Shown here: positions 37,901-49,608 of the stretch, one piece after another
Position numbering within the stretch: position 1 is the stretch's first letter
Layout: the number at the start of each line of letters is the position of its first letter
Assembly (NCBI GenBank): GCA_018894105.1
Contig: CM032129.1
Span: 33,001,468-33,065,467 of the forward strand
DNA: 64,000 nt
Direction of reading: 5' to 3'
From: Jacaranda mimosifolia
Lineage: Eukaryota; Streptophyta; Magnoliopsida; Lamiales; Bignoniaceae
Notes under the pieces: model-generated
The model's input: only the letters and a program-made list of their open reading frames with translations
Database searches by the model: none
Told to the model about the DNA's origin: nothing
Translations under genes and position numbers: made by a program

Positions 37901-38897
37901 CGAATCATAGACAGGAAGGAACCAAACGAAAGATATCATGGGAGTATTTTAGCAATCCCATCTAGTCTTCCAAACGAATGATTACTAAGTAGTGAGCCAG
38001 TACATATAGCTAGTTTACGCTAATGACATGCTGTTTATTCTATTTTTTAGTTTAAATATATGCGTCATCTTAAAATTTTTCTGGGGCTCTAACAGACTGG
38101 CGTTTGGTTTGGCTTGGTTATTTTCTCACGTCTTTTACTGAAACAATTTTGGATTAATGCAGTCACTCCACACAAAGTTAAATGGCTTAATGGATTCTAA
38201 GGAGCCAAGGTGCACAATCAAATCTGCAGTGTTGTATGATGGCTCCATCTTGAAATTTGATTCTCAATTGCGTGGATTTGACATTGCAACTTGCTTGGAG
38301 GTACCTATTCTCTTTTTTAGTTATGAGACTGACAAATGTTCAGATGCATTCTCACATGATACACCTGATAGTTATATCCCTTTAGACTTTTCTCTTTAAG
38401 TCGTGTTTTAGTTGTTCCCCATACTGATTGGTGAGACACGGAAATTGTGCATGTTAAAGGTGATTGAGCATATGGAGGAAGAAGAAGCATGCTTATTTGG
38501 TGATATAGCGCTCAGCTCTTTCTGTCCCAAGATCCTAATTGTCTCCACCCCAAATTATGAGTACAATGTGATTCTCCAGGGATCTACTCCTCATAACCAA
38601 GGAGATGATCCAGATGAAAAGAATCAGCAACAAAGTTGTAAATTCCGAAACCATGATCACAAATTTGAATGGACCAGGGCTCAGTTCGAGCACTGGGCAT
38701 CTGAACTGGCTGTGAAGCATAGCTATGGTGTGGAATTCAGTGGGGTTGGTGGTGCTGGTGATGTTGAACCTGGATTTGCATCCCAAATTGCTATTTTTAG
38801 AAGGCTTGAAGATAATCTGGCTAACGTGGAGTTAGCTGAGCATTATGTACCCATCTGGGAATGGAGTAGGGAGGATATTCCCATCAAGGAACCATAG
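31965..38897 (+). CDS. HEN1: Small-RNA 2'-O-methyltransferase HEN1, with internal duplication and a frameshift
   Basis: HEN1 methylates the 3'-terminal ribose of miRNA and siRNA duplexes and protects them from uridylation and decay. Exons: 31965-32261, 33190-33279, 33998-34449, 35562-35807, 35968-37162, 37343-37494, 37575-37691, 38163-38300, 38460-38897. The N-terminal dsRNA-binding domain (LTPKAIIHQRFGDKACY, then GCPGLAIRQKGPCLYRC), the La-like and second dsRNA-binding region, a PPIase-like domain and the methyltransferase domain are all present. The SAM-binding motif is VDFGCGSGSLLDSLL. The metal-binding residues lie in CLEVIEHMEEEE (Glu, Glu, His) and FRNHDHKFEW (His). In the long fifth exon the frame shifts at the GAGAGA run 36434-36439: as written it stops at 36443-36445 after about 520 aa, and the conserved continuation (LNLLAEKLDIHF) lies in the +2 frame. 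Without two bases of that run the whole gene reads through to 1040 aa. A 94-aa duplication explains the extra length compared with about 940 aa in Arabidopsis. Confidence 0.93.
36529..37092 (+). repeat. 282-bp in-frame tandem duplication inside HEN1
   Basis: Units 36529-36810 and 36811-37092 each start TTTGGAAGCACTA and end GTGGAG. They encode two 94-residue copies with FGSTxSQDCGDNAE, FREGDYMKEHLESCEEFEFE and AVGQSAY. The two copies are highly similar with scattered substitutions. The repeat covers the acidic linker and the first part of the PPIase-like domain, and its length keeps the frame. Confidence 0.95.
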
Positions 38898-39276
38898 ATT
38901 TGGTGCTTCTTGTCGAGCTTGAATTTAGTTAATATGACTGGCAAAATTGCAACCTTCATCTTGTAGCTGAGGGGTTGACATTGTTCATCTCTAAATACTG
39001 GAAATTGAAGTAAATATGTTCTAATTTTCGCTAGTTTGATGATAACTTTGGTTGGAACATCTGAATGTGGTTGCTTTTAAGCGCCCTTTTTGTGTAAGGA
39101 GTTAAACCTTATGGGACTATTTTGTCTTCTTTAGAGAAAGTCGTCTCACGGTCATGTGTATTTTCTATCTATTCAACCTTTCTGTATAAAGGTCGTTGTA
39201 TGTATTTTTGAGAGTATCATATCTGTTGTTCGGCTTCAAATAAAATGTGAAACATTGTGTTGATGTTACTTGTTAG
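38898..39276. other. HEN1 3' UTR region
   Basis: No coding content. Contains several T-rich stretches and an AATAAAA near 39238 that could serve polyadenylation. Confidence 0.45.
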
Positions 39277-39965
39277 CAGGGGTGTCAATTGATCGGATTT
39301 TAATTCGAATTCGATTTGAATTTTAGAATTTTTATTCGATTAAAATATTCGATAGATCATATTCGATTATAAATATTCGTAATTCAAAATAAGTGAAATA
39401 TTATAAATATTCGTAATCCAAAATAAGTGGATCGAATATGAAATTAAACAATTTGATCTGTTAAAGATCTAAATTCAAATTTTAATATTTTTTATTAAAT
39501 TAATATTCTTATATATAATATTAATAATAATTTTAAAATAAAAAAATATTATATTGATCTAATATTTATATTAACATTTATATTATACTATTAATATTGA
39601 GTTTTAACTTAAAAAGTAAGATGAATATTGATAAAATGTCAAATATAATAACATATAATAGTTCATCTATACAATAATATAATATGAAATAGAAATTTAA
39701 TATTTAAATATTTAATTTTTGGACTAATATATAATAAAAAGTTGTAAAAATTCAAATATAAAATATATTTACTTTATAAATATAATATTTTTATAAAATT
39801 CAAAAGGGCAAAAAACAAAACAAATAAATTTGGTCGAGTTTTGGATATAGTACTGACTAACAAAATTTTTATAGGATTTCGGGTTGAATTCGAATATGAA
39901 TTTTGATAATCGAATTTGGATATGATGGATCCGATCCAAATTCGATCCGTTGACAGATCTACCTG
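39277..39965. mobile_element. hAT-like non-autonomous element with AATTCG/ATTCGAA termini
   Basis: The left end begins CAGGGGTGTCAATTGATCGG. The right end, reverse complemented, begins CAGGTAGATCTGTCAACGG. Both continue into ATTCG-rich stretches, so they are imperfect inverted repeats of a type common in plant hAT MITEs. TTAG flanks both ends (39273-39276 and 39966-39969), which is shorter than a normal 8-bp duplication. The interior is AT-rich and non-coding. Confidence 0.55.
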
Positions 39966-40510
39966 TTAGTAATGCAAGCCCAAGATGGCCCAAGGCTAAG
40001 CCCAATGAGGACAACCCAAGGACGGCCCAAGCGCAAGTTGGTTGGCCTGCAGAACCAAATATAGGTACATTACATATTGAAGAAAAATATTAAGACGGAG
40101 CAATATCACAAAAAGAGGAAAAAAAAAAAAAAAAATGGAAACAAACAGGGAGCAACAATTACTGTTGAGGCTTGCCTTTGATTGGTACTAGATGCAGTGC
40201 AAGGAAATTCCCGTCTTTTCAAAACTGCAGAAGTTTCGAAGATACTCAGGTAGAGACGTGGGGTGTTTCTTCTGTGATGTATGATGACCAAGCTGAAGTC
40301 CAAGTTGACATCCTGTTTTCAGAAATTTTTGTTGATTATGAAGTCAATTGTCAAAGCAAAGTCCCATACGGATAAAGACTCTTTCTTTTGCACGATTTTA
40401 TGAATTTAGTTAAATAGGATACGCTGGAGTTGATTTCCCTTCCCCAGTTTGCTTCCCCTCTTCAAACCCTTGTCCAAATTCACGTTCTGTAGAAAAAGAG
40501 CTCGAGATCG
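39966..40510. other. Promoter and leader region of WAKL-1
   Basis: Contains an A-run near 40119-40134. The last 60-70 bases resemble the region just upstream of WAKL-4 (TTTGCTTC..., CCAAAT..., ...GATGCAGA), showing that the duplicated unit included the proximal promoter. Confidence 0.5.
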
Positions 40511-42747
40511 ATGCAGAACCCGATTTTTTTGCTTGCTTTTCTCATCTGCAGCAGCTTCTCAGTAATATTGTTTCATTGGCAAAAAGCAGAAGCATTAGGT
40601 GGTAATTGCCGAAGGAAATGTGGAGAAATGGAAATTCCTTACCCATTTGGGATGGACAAAGGATGCTACCTCGACGAAACATTTAGAATCATATGTAATG
40701 AAGCAAATGGTTCTGCTACACTAGCTTGGTTAAAGTGGGAGTTAGACGACATTTCTCTCTCAAATCACACTATGCGACACACGAATTTTAGCGTTCCTGT
40801 TTTCCCGTTTAACAAATCAGGAGAATCTTTTTATGGTCATTCTTTTGTGAGACCGTTGATAACCAGTTATTACAGTATTTCCCACACTAGAAATAGGTTT
40901 CTTGCAATGGGATGTGACTTTTATGCATATGTTATTGATCGAGAAACCAGAGAGTTTCAGGGTGGATGTGCTGCTCTTTGCAACCACACCGATATTATCC
41001 CTTTTGCTTCTTCTCCTTGTTCCGGCCTGAACTGCTGCGAGATGACTTTCCTGAGAGATCTAACGAATTTGTCTGTCGGGGTTGAGACAATGAATACTGC
41101 GACAAAATCTTGGGCAGATCAATGTGGTTGTTTCACTTTTGTTGATGAGGAGTTCCTTCGGCTGAATAAGATGAAATCCTGTGCCTGCAATCAAAGTTAT
41201 CTTGTCCCCATAACTCATGATTGGGCAGTTGGGAATACAAGTTGTGATAAAGCAAGGGGGAGAGCAGACTATGTGTGTGGCCAGAATACCGAGTGCTTTG
41301 ATTATACTCCTGGAAAGGGATACAGGTGCAGATGCAGCAATGGTTACCAAGGTAACCCCTATCTCCCCAACGGATGCCAAGGTAACAAATTTTCTTTATT
41401 TCTCAGAAGACTTTGAAGAGTAAAATTAGTACTATAATTAGTTACACGTTGCTATAAATTCTACAGACATTGATGAGTGTGCAAGCCCGAAAGATAACAA
41501 CTGTCCAAGGAACAACCGCTGTGTTAATACTGCAGGCAGTTTCCTCTGCTTGCCTGATCGTAGAAATTTGTTGGCGTTGCTCCTTCCCTTAGGTAAGTCG
41601 TTTTTCTGCTTGCTTCATTTTTTAAAAGACTTATTCTCTCAAAATTTAGCTAACACTAGTAGTTGCATAAATAGGAATTGGGCTCGCTGTTGGTCTTTTA
41701 ATTTTAGTTGCTATTGGTATCTGGACTTGGCAAAAGATTAAAAAGATAAGAGAAAGGAAAAAGAAGCAGAAATTTTTCAAGAGGAATGGCGGTTTACTAC
41801 TACAACAGCAGATCTCTTCAAGTGGGGGAAGGGTATTACTTGAACTGATACATTTTGTGATTAAGGATTTGGAGAAGGCCACAGATATGTTCAGCGAAAG
41901 TCGGATTCTTGGCAAAGGAGGACATGGTACTGTGTACAAGGGAATGCTATCAGATGGAAGAATAGTGGCTGTAAAGAAGGCTAACATAGTTGATGACGGT
42001 CAAGTTGGTCAATTCATCAATGAGGTTTTTATTCTATCACAAATAAACCATAGGCACATTGTCAAATTGTTAGGTTGTTGTTTAGAGACCGAAGTTCCGT
42101 TGCTCGTATATGAATATATATCTAATGGTACCCTCTCACACCATCTTCATGACGAGTCTGACAACTCTACATTTTCTTGGGAGAATCGCTTACGTATTGC
42201 TGCAGAAGTAGCAGAAGCACTGACTTACTTGCACTCCTGTGCTTCACCAGCCATATTTCATAGAGATATAAAATCAAGCAACATATTGTTAGATGAGAAT
42301 TATAAGGCTGTAATATCCGACTTTGGACTCTCAAAGTCAGTATCCATCAATAAAACTCACTTAACAACATTGGTAGGAGGCACATTTGGTTACCTGGATC
42401 CTGAGTACTTTCGATCTGGAAAACTAAATGACAAGAGTGATGTTTATGCATTTGGTGTTGTTCTTGCTGAGCTCCTTACTGGACAAAAGGCTGTCTCTAT
42501 GAATGATGATACAGGGCTGGCAATTCGCTTTAGAACAGCAATAAAGGAGCATTCTTTATTTGAAATTTTGGAGGAAGCAGTCGCATATGAAGGTCAGGAG
42601 GAGGAAATTGTTGCAGTTGCAAAACTTGCCAAGAGATGTCTAAAAATAAATGCCCGTAAGAGACCGAGTATGAAAGAAGTGGCAGCAGAACTTGACCAAC
42701 TGAGAAAGACAAAAGATCTGGCGAACTTGCCACAGCTGTGGCATTGA
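40511..42747 (+). CDS. WAKL-1: wall-associated receptor kinase-like, subgroup A, intact
   Basis: A plasma-membrane receptor kinase expected to contact pectin. Exons 40511-41381, 41467-41592 and 41675-42747 join in frame to 689 aa. Residues 1-29 are a signal peptide. The extracellular part has the WAK galacturonan-binding pattern ([15 protein letters not shown], then GCYLDETF) with many paired cysteines, then an EGF-like module ending [11 protein letters not shown]. Exon 2 encodes a Ca-binding EGF starting DIDEC. Exon 3 opens with the membrane segment (about 333-352) followed by a [11 protein letters not shown] basic stretch. The kinase has [38 protein letters not shown] and [10 protein letters not shown], so it should be active. 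It is the first of four related genes and is closest to WAKL-4. Known WAKs signal wall damage, pathogen-derived oligogalacturonides and cell expansion; the ligand of this one is not shown by sequence. Confidence 0.95.
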
Positions 42748-42847
42748 TGCGGAAGCAGAGGTTGATCAAACTATGTCCAATATGAACTAGCTCCACTTCT
42801 TCATGTGGAAACATTTATCAGTAGGAATCCATTGTCAGTCTCTTCCT

Positions 42848-43013
42848 ATACAAGATATCTGGAGATGCAATAGTTGCTGCTAAGCTGCCTTTAGCATTTA
42901 CAACAAAAAGCTATTGGAGGGGGTCCTTCTCTAGAGGCATACTTTGTACATTCTGCCATTTTAGCCATTTGTCTGAACCTGTCTGCTCAGAATAATTTAT
43001 TGGATTCATTAGT
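42848..43013 (+). pseudogene. Detached copy of part of HEN1 exon 5
   Basis: From TACAAGATATCTGGAGATGC to GGATTCATTAG this segment follows HEN1 exon 5 (about 35998-36170) with roughly 80% identity by eye, including the stretch matching the HEN1 residues ISRDAILAAKLPSAFTTK. It lies about 100 bp past the WAKL-1 stop. Up to CTCTTCCTAT the sequence follows the 3' flank shared by the WAKL genes, then switches to HEN1 sequence, so the breakpoint lies near 42847-42851. It has no intact frame of useful length. Confidence 0.88.
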
Positions 43014-43571
43014 GGGAGTAGGACATGTGAAATGTGAAATTATATAATAGTCATTCTTTCAATATTTAGTTCATGTGAAATGAGCATTACAATCCTTTTC
43101 TTGAACTGGCATATTCAGATTCATCATAACATAATACAGAACACATAAACAAAAATTTGTTAAACCACTAGAAAAAATAGCAAAAATGTTTGCTGCTGAT
43201 CTCAATGGCTTGACCCATAGAGCCAAGTGCTAAAATAATTTTATGCAAGTGGGGTGCTTTAACGTGCACCACGGAGTACTCATCCCTTTACCCAGCAACT
43301 ATTATCTGATCTTTCCCATTAGGGGGGGACCCTTCTACATCTGATCAATCAAGATAAAAATCAATTTAGAGACAGTATTGTCGGTCTACGAATTTCCTCG
43401 TACTACAGAAAATAGTTTTAATATTCACACTTATAAATGTGAATGTGTTGATTTGAGCAAGATCTAAATGAGGGTGTTTGGAAGATTATATAGACAATAA
43501 ACACTATGATAAAATTTTGTCCCAATTGCAGATTTTTCACATTGGTAGACAAGGATTAATTCTTTCGTTTA
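43014..43571. other. Intergenic DNA downstream of WAKL-1
   Basis: No gene, RNA or mobile element recognised. Confidence 0.4.
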
Positions 43572-44015
43572 TTACAAGAAAAGGAAAAATTAGTGATAAA
43601 ATAATATATGACACATAAAAGTTGTTATTAATTATATATAAAATATATAGTGATAAAAAATTATTTTGTCACAATAATGAATCTTATAAATTTAATAGTG
43701 CCAAAAACAAATTGTCACTACTGACAATTAATAAGATGCCTATAGTGACAACTAACAATAAAAATTGTCATAGATTCAGTGATAATTCTTGTGATTACTA
43801 AATTATCACTGTGCATATATCGCTAACTGTCAATAATAACAACTTAAAACAGTAAGCTATTAATTAAGTTATATTGTGGTAATATAGAAATTTTGTCACT
43901 TAAAAAATTAACATTGTGATATAATAAAAATTATTGTTACTTGATACATGATATTAGTGACAATTTTTATACTAGTATTTATTTTTCTATCACTAATATT
44001 AAATTTTTTTGTAGT
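43572..44015. mobile_element. CACTA-like non-autonomous element (candidate)
   Basis: The left end TTACAAGAAAAGG and right end TTTTTTTGTAGTAA, reverse complemented to TTACTACAAAAAAA, resemble the CTACAAGAAAA-type ends of plant CACTA elements. Inside there are many short subterminal repeats in both orientations of the form TAGTGACA / TGTCACTA / AGTGATAA, as CACTA transposase-binding regions have. No coding sequence. The terminal CACTA itself is not intact. Confidence 0.5.
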
Positions 44016-44639
44016 AATATTATTAAAGTTAGTTTATCTGCATGTATAATGGAAGTTACGTCCTTCAAGTAAGTAATTTTCTTTTATGTTGTTAATTTTT
44101 CTTTGCCAATGAAAAATCATGTATGCTATGTTTCAATCAAGGAAATTAGTAAGAAAAAGGAAAAAAAATAAATAAATATACAAATATTAAAGCATATAAT
44201 GTGAGCTATATTACCTCACAAAAATGAGTTAAAAACAATTTGCCCCCTTAATTTAAAGTTATTAGAACACTTTGCTCTCGTAAATAATTTTCAAACTAAT
44301 TATATGATCCCAGAACAAGCATCTGTCTTTCATGTATCTTGCCAACTATTATTCTTATCATTTCTACCTTAAAGAAGAGAAAAAAACCCATCTACTAGCC
44401 TGTGCTGTTAAAAAAATTGTATCATATATGAATTTTAAACTCTTAACTGTTCTAATTATCCAAAAAAAAAAAAAACCTCTTAACCTTTCTATCGTTATTT
44501 TGAATGATAATCACCTTGAAAATATAAAGATGACAAATAAAAATAATATTTTAGAATTTTATATCACGAAAAATAAATTGATCTTACAGCATACAAAACG
44601 CAAACAAAGCTAACGCCATGAACAGATAAAGCTTATCTT
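44016..44639. other. AT-rich intergenic DNA
   Basis: A 93-codon open frame at 44332-44613 is Lys/Ile/Leu-rich and looks like chance in AT-rich DNA. Nothing else seen. Confidence 0.4.
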
Positions 44640-45935
44640 GTATATATAAGTTTAGCTTTTTAAACATAAGTTTTAATATATGTATATATACATATACATA
44701 TATTAAAATTTTACTAGTTAGAAAATTCAAAAACTTTGTTTAAAAATTTAATTAAATTAATATTTGAAAAAATAATTTAATTAAATTAATTAATTAAATT
44801 ACTTATTAATTAAATAATGTATTTAGTTATATTTAATATTTAATGTACTAATTAATTCATTTAATTATAATTTAAGATGTTTTAATTTGATATAATAAGT
44901 AAATTAATCTTCATTAAATATTAATCTTTAGATTTATTTGAACAAGTATAATAAAAATTTAATTATTATTTAATAATATATTAGGTTTAATACATTAATA
45001 TAAAAAATTAATTAAATTTAAGCAAAAAATTATTTGATTGTTTACTGAGTAATTTATTTACTTAATAATTTATTAATAAAATAGTGAGCTAAAATAATTA
45101 AATAACTTATTAAATTAATTAATTTAAATACTTGTTATTTATATATTAATTATGTTTTATATTTTGTGTATAATTAAATATTATGTTTATTTATTTAATA
45201 AATAATTTAAGATGATTTAATTCTGTATAATATAAAATTATTTATTTTTTTAACTTAGTGAATTGTTATAAGTATTACATATATAAATTATTAAATAATT
45301 ATTTAAATCGATAATTAAGTTTTATTTGTACATAAATCAAAAATAATAAATAGTTAAATAATTATATTTTAATTAATAAATAGTAATTAGTTTAAATAAC
45401 TATACATGAATTAATTTTTTTTATATAAGTCGATATTAAAAATTATGATATAATTATGGTATTAGCCAATTTTTTATAATTAAGATATAAATATGATTTC
45501 ATAAATAATTAATATTTACTAATAAGTATTTTCTTCCAAGTAATACATCATTTGCTAATGTTAAATTTATAAAAATATAAATTTCATAATAAATCACCAA
45601 TTAAATTAATTACACATTATTTTATTACAACTATATATATATCAATCATTCACACATATATATACACACATACACATCTTCCAACTATAAATATATATAC
45701 ATACATTACATAAAAAAAAAAATCACTTTCATCCTATAAACCCAATAAAAATTCAACAATAAAATTTGTCTTATCCCAAAATAAAAAGAAACAAGCAACT
45801 CATTTTCAATTCATTTTCCTTGTTTTCCCAAAATAAAAAGAAACTATTAACACATTCTCCAATCTTTCTTCCCAAAACCCATTCTCCCAAAATATTTTTC
45901 AAAAAATACCCAAAACATAAAAGAACAAAGCCTAA
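44640..45935. mobile_element. Family A TIR element, copy A3, inverted and truncated
   Basis: Reading the minus strand, the element begins at 45935 with TTAGGCTTTGTTCTTTTA and continues with GGGAGAATGGGTTTTGGG and the same AT-rich blocks as A2, for example the ACTTGGAAGAAAATAC block. The homology fades near 44640-44680 (ACTAGTAAAATT-type block) and the second terminus is missing. The 3' flank of the paralogue WAKL-3 (CATCCTCTTAGAATTTGG at about 57525-57543) is the unoccupied version of the insertion site. Confidence 0.75.
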
Positions 45936-47159
45936 TGGCCCGTTTGTTTTCATTTTCAAATTCTATTTTTATTTTCTTCTTAAAATGAAAATAGAAAATT
46001 ATGGCTGTGCTTGTTTGTGAAAAAATTCTCAGAAACAAGCCTCTAAAACATGTTTTTGAGGTAAAGGTGTGGTTGCCTGTGGGAAAAAATCCCACTCCAT
46101 AGAAAAGGTGAGTAAATGCTGGCCCCCTTCACATGCTGTCCCATCTCCCCCGCGTCTCTCTCTCTTGGCATATGAAAAGTGAGAAAAAATGAGGGCTCCT
46201 CTCACTGATCTCTCTTCTTGCTTCTCCCTCTCTGTCCTATAAATTATTAAATTCTCACAGAAAATTTACAAATTTTAATGAAATAAATTATTAAATTAAT
46301 TTAATATTAAATTTCATTATAATATACGGGATATTTTAGATAATAATAAATTAATATTAATTTATTCTACAATAATGTATATATAAATAATATATAAATT
46401 TGCTTATATAAAAAAAACTCATAACCAATTACCATCCCTTAAAAATTTCTCATAAAAATTCTCACAATCAATCACCACTTCACAAATTTCATTAAAAAAA
46501 AACTCATAACCAAACATATTCTCACAACTTTTTCTCACAAACAATCAGCACCTCATTTTCTCCCACCTATTACATCAACTGTAATCATTACACTTTTACC
46601 TCATAAAAAATCACTACCTTATAAATTTTTTTTCTACCTCACAAAAAAAAAACAAATCTCACTATTTCCTCTAAGAATTGAGAAATGAGAAATGAGAAAC
46701 GAGAAACGAAAGCATAAGCAATCACACAACCTACCAACTTCTATATCATTTTTTTATACATTTTCATTCTCAAATCATTACTTTTACATTCTCTCTGCAT
46801 TTTCATAATTTTTTCAACCTCTATTATTACCTATATCTACTTTTTACATTCCTAATATTTCTCAAATAATATTCATTACAAAAATATTAGAAATTCAAAA
46901 TCAAATTCAAATTATAATATTATTTTTTTCAAACAATTATATATCACAACATCAATTCAAATTCAAACACTACACAACTTTTATTACAAAAAAACCCAAC
47001 ATCCAAATACATTTTATTTTCACAACTATATAAACCCATAATTTTAAATAATACATCCAAATACAACTCATTTTCAAAAACATTTTTTCTACCTAACTTT
47101 TCACTATGCATTTTCAGTAGAAAATAAAATGGCTCCAAAACATGAAACCAAATGGGCAC
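45936..47159. mobile_element. Family B element, copy B2 (PIF/Harbinger-like), abutting A3
   Basis: The left end is TGGCCCGTTTGTTTTCATTT and the right end, reverse complemented, is GTGCCCATTTGGTTTCATG. TAA flanks both ends (45933-45935 and 47160-47162). The right third, read on the minus strand, matches the left part of B1 (CATAGTGAAAAGTTAG; AATGAGTTGTATTTGGAT). It is three times longer than B1, AT-rich and without a transposase. It inserted exactly at the end of A3. Confidence 0.75.
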
Positions 47160-47293
47160 TAAGAGGATGAACAATAGGAACCCCTTTGTTAATAGGAAGA
47201 GACAGACAATGGATTCCTACTGTTAAATGCTTCCATATGAACAAGTAGAGCTACTTCATATTGGACATAGTTTCATCATCCTCTGCTTCCGCC

Positions 47294-49541
47294 TCAATGC
47301 CAAAGCTGCGGCAAGTTTCCCTGATTTTTTGTCTTTCTCAGTTGTTCCAGTTCTGCTGCCACTTCTTTCATACTCGGTCTCTTACGGGCATTTATTTTTA
47401 GACATCTTTTGGCAAGTTTGGCAACTGCAAGAATTTCCTCCTCCCGACCTTCATATGCAACTGCTTCCTCCAAAATTTCAAATAAAGAATGCTCCTTTAT
47501 TGCTAATCTAAATCGAAATGCCAGTCCTCTAGACAGCCTTTTGTCCAGTAAGGAGCTCAGCAAGAACAACACCAAATGCATAAACATCACTCTTGTCATT
47601 TAGTCGTCCTGATCGAAAGTACTCAGGATCGAAGTAGCCAAATGTGCCTCCAACCAATGTTGTTAAATGAGTTTTATCAATGGATACTGACCTTGAGAGT
47701 CCAAAATCAGATACGACAGCCTTAAAATTCTCATCTAACAATATGTTGCCCGACTTTATATCTCTGTGAAATATGACTGTTGAGGCACAAGAGTGCAAGT
47801 AAGCCAGTGCTTCAGCAACTTCTGCAGCAATACGTAAACGATTCCCCCAAGAAATTGTGGAGATATTGGGCTCATCGTGAAGATGTTGAGAGAGGGTACC
47901 ATTAGATATATATTCATATACGAGCAACGGAACCTCAGTCTCTAAACAACAACCTAATAATTTGACAATGTGCCTATGATTTATCTGTGAAAGAATAAAA
48001 ACCTCATTTATAAACTGACCGACTTTACTGCCGTCAATTATGTTAGCCTTCTTTACTGCCACTATTCTTCCGTCTGATAGCATTCCTTTGTACACAGTAC
48101 CAAGCCCTCCTTTGCCAAGAATCCGACTTTCACTGAACTTATCTGTGGCCTTCTCCAATTCCTCAATCACAAAATGTATCAATTCAAGTAGTACCCTTCC
48201 CCCACTTGAAGAGATCTGCTGTTGTAGTAGCAAACCACCATTCCTCTTGAAAAATTTCTGCTTCATTTTCCATTCTCTTATCTTTTTAATCTTCCGCCAG
48301 GCCCAAATACCGATAGCAACTAAAATTAAAAGAACAACAGCAAGCCCAGTTCCTATTCATGCAACTACTAGTGTTAGCTGAATTTTCAGAGAATATTAAG
48401 TCTTTCAAAAGATGACACGACGAGTAGAGGAGAAGGACTTACCTAAGAGAATGAGCAATGGTAACATATTTCTATGATCAGGCAAACATAAGTAACTGCC
48501 TGCAGTATTAAAGCAACGGCTGTCCTTCGGACAGTTGTTATATTTCGGGTTTGCACACTCATCAATGTCTGTAGAATTCAATGCAGCGTGAGACAGTACT
48601 AAGTTAACTCTTCAACTCTTGTAGAAATAATTAATGAAAATTGTTACCTTGGCATCCGTGGGGTAGATATGGGTTCCCTTCGTAACCATTGCTGCATTTG
48701 CATCTGTACCCCTTACCAGGAGTATAGTCAATGCACTCAGTATTCTTGCCACACACATAGTCCACTTTTCCCCTTGCTTTATTACAACTTGTATTCCCAA
48801 CTGCCCATTCATGTATCATCGGGACAACATAACTTCGATTGCACGCACAGAATTTCATCTCATTGAGATGAAGGAACTCCTTGTCGACAAAAGCGAAACA
48901 AACACATTGATCTGCCCAAGACTTTTTCAATGTATTCATTGTCTCAATCCCCACAGTCAAATTTATCAAATCTTTTGGTAAATCTATTTCGCAGCAATAT
49001 AGGCCCGAACAGGGTGAAGAAGGCAAAGGGACTATGTCCGTGCGGTTGCAGAAAGCCGCACACCCTCCAAGGAACTCTTTTGTTTCACCAACAATAAGGT
49101 AGGCATAAAAGTCACATCCTATTGCAACCAACTTATTCTGGGTGTGGGATATACTGTAATGATTTGTTATATGCTTTAAGAACGTACCATGTCCGTACGG
49201 GCTTTCTCCTGATTTGTTGATGGAAAAGCTTCAACGCTAAAATTCTTATGTCGCAGAGTGTGAGTTGAGATAGAGATGCGGTCTACCTCCCAGTTTAGCC
49301 AAGCTAGCAAGACAGAACCAGTTGACTCGTTGCATCTGACTTCAAATGTTTGATCGAGGTAGCATCCCTTTTTCACTCCAAATGGATAAGGAATTTCTAT
49401 TTCGCCACATTTCCTTTGGCAGGGATCATCACCTGATACCATTACCTGCGCCATGGATGCTTCTGCAGCTGCTTTCTGGAAATGGAAGAGTACTATTGAG
49501 ATGAGAAAAGCTGCAAGCAAAACATTATGGGTCGACGACAT
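47294..49541 (-). pseudogene. WAKL-2: WAK-like kinase, subgroup B, disrupted
   Basis: Minus strand. Exons 49541-48648, 48568-48443 and 48352-47294 correspond one to one with WAKL-3, its closest relative. Two lesions break it. First, one base is missing at about 49220 (opposite WAKL-3 CCATTCAACAAATC it has CCATCAACAAATC), which leads to a stop after about 121 residues. Second, 14 bases are missing near 47531, just after the GQKAV segment, creating a TAG and shifting the last 100 codons. Between the lesions the sequence is well kept: the cysteine-rich region, DIDEC EGF exon, membrane segment, [30 protein letters not shown] and SDFGLSRS all read. Its promoter is also interrupted about 65 bp upstream of the ATG. 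Decay is therefore recent, and a truncated secreted ectodomain fragment is the only likely product. Confidence 0.93.
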
Positions 49542-49608
49542 TTTCTTGCTCCCACTTCTAGCTCAAGTTATGCTTTGCACAGATTGTTTGGAGAGCCTGT
49601 GCCACATA

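Noticed and set aside
44332..44613. 93-codon open frame rich in Lys and Ile
   Set aside because: Expected by chance in AT-rich DNA; contains an A-run and no motif.
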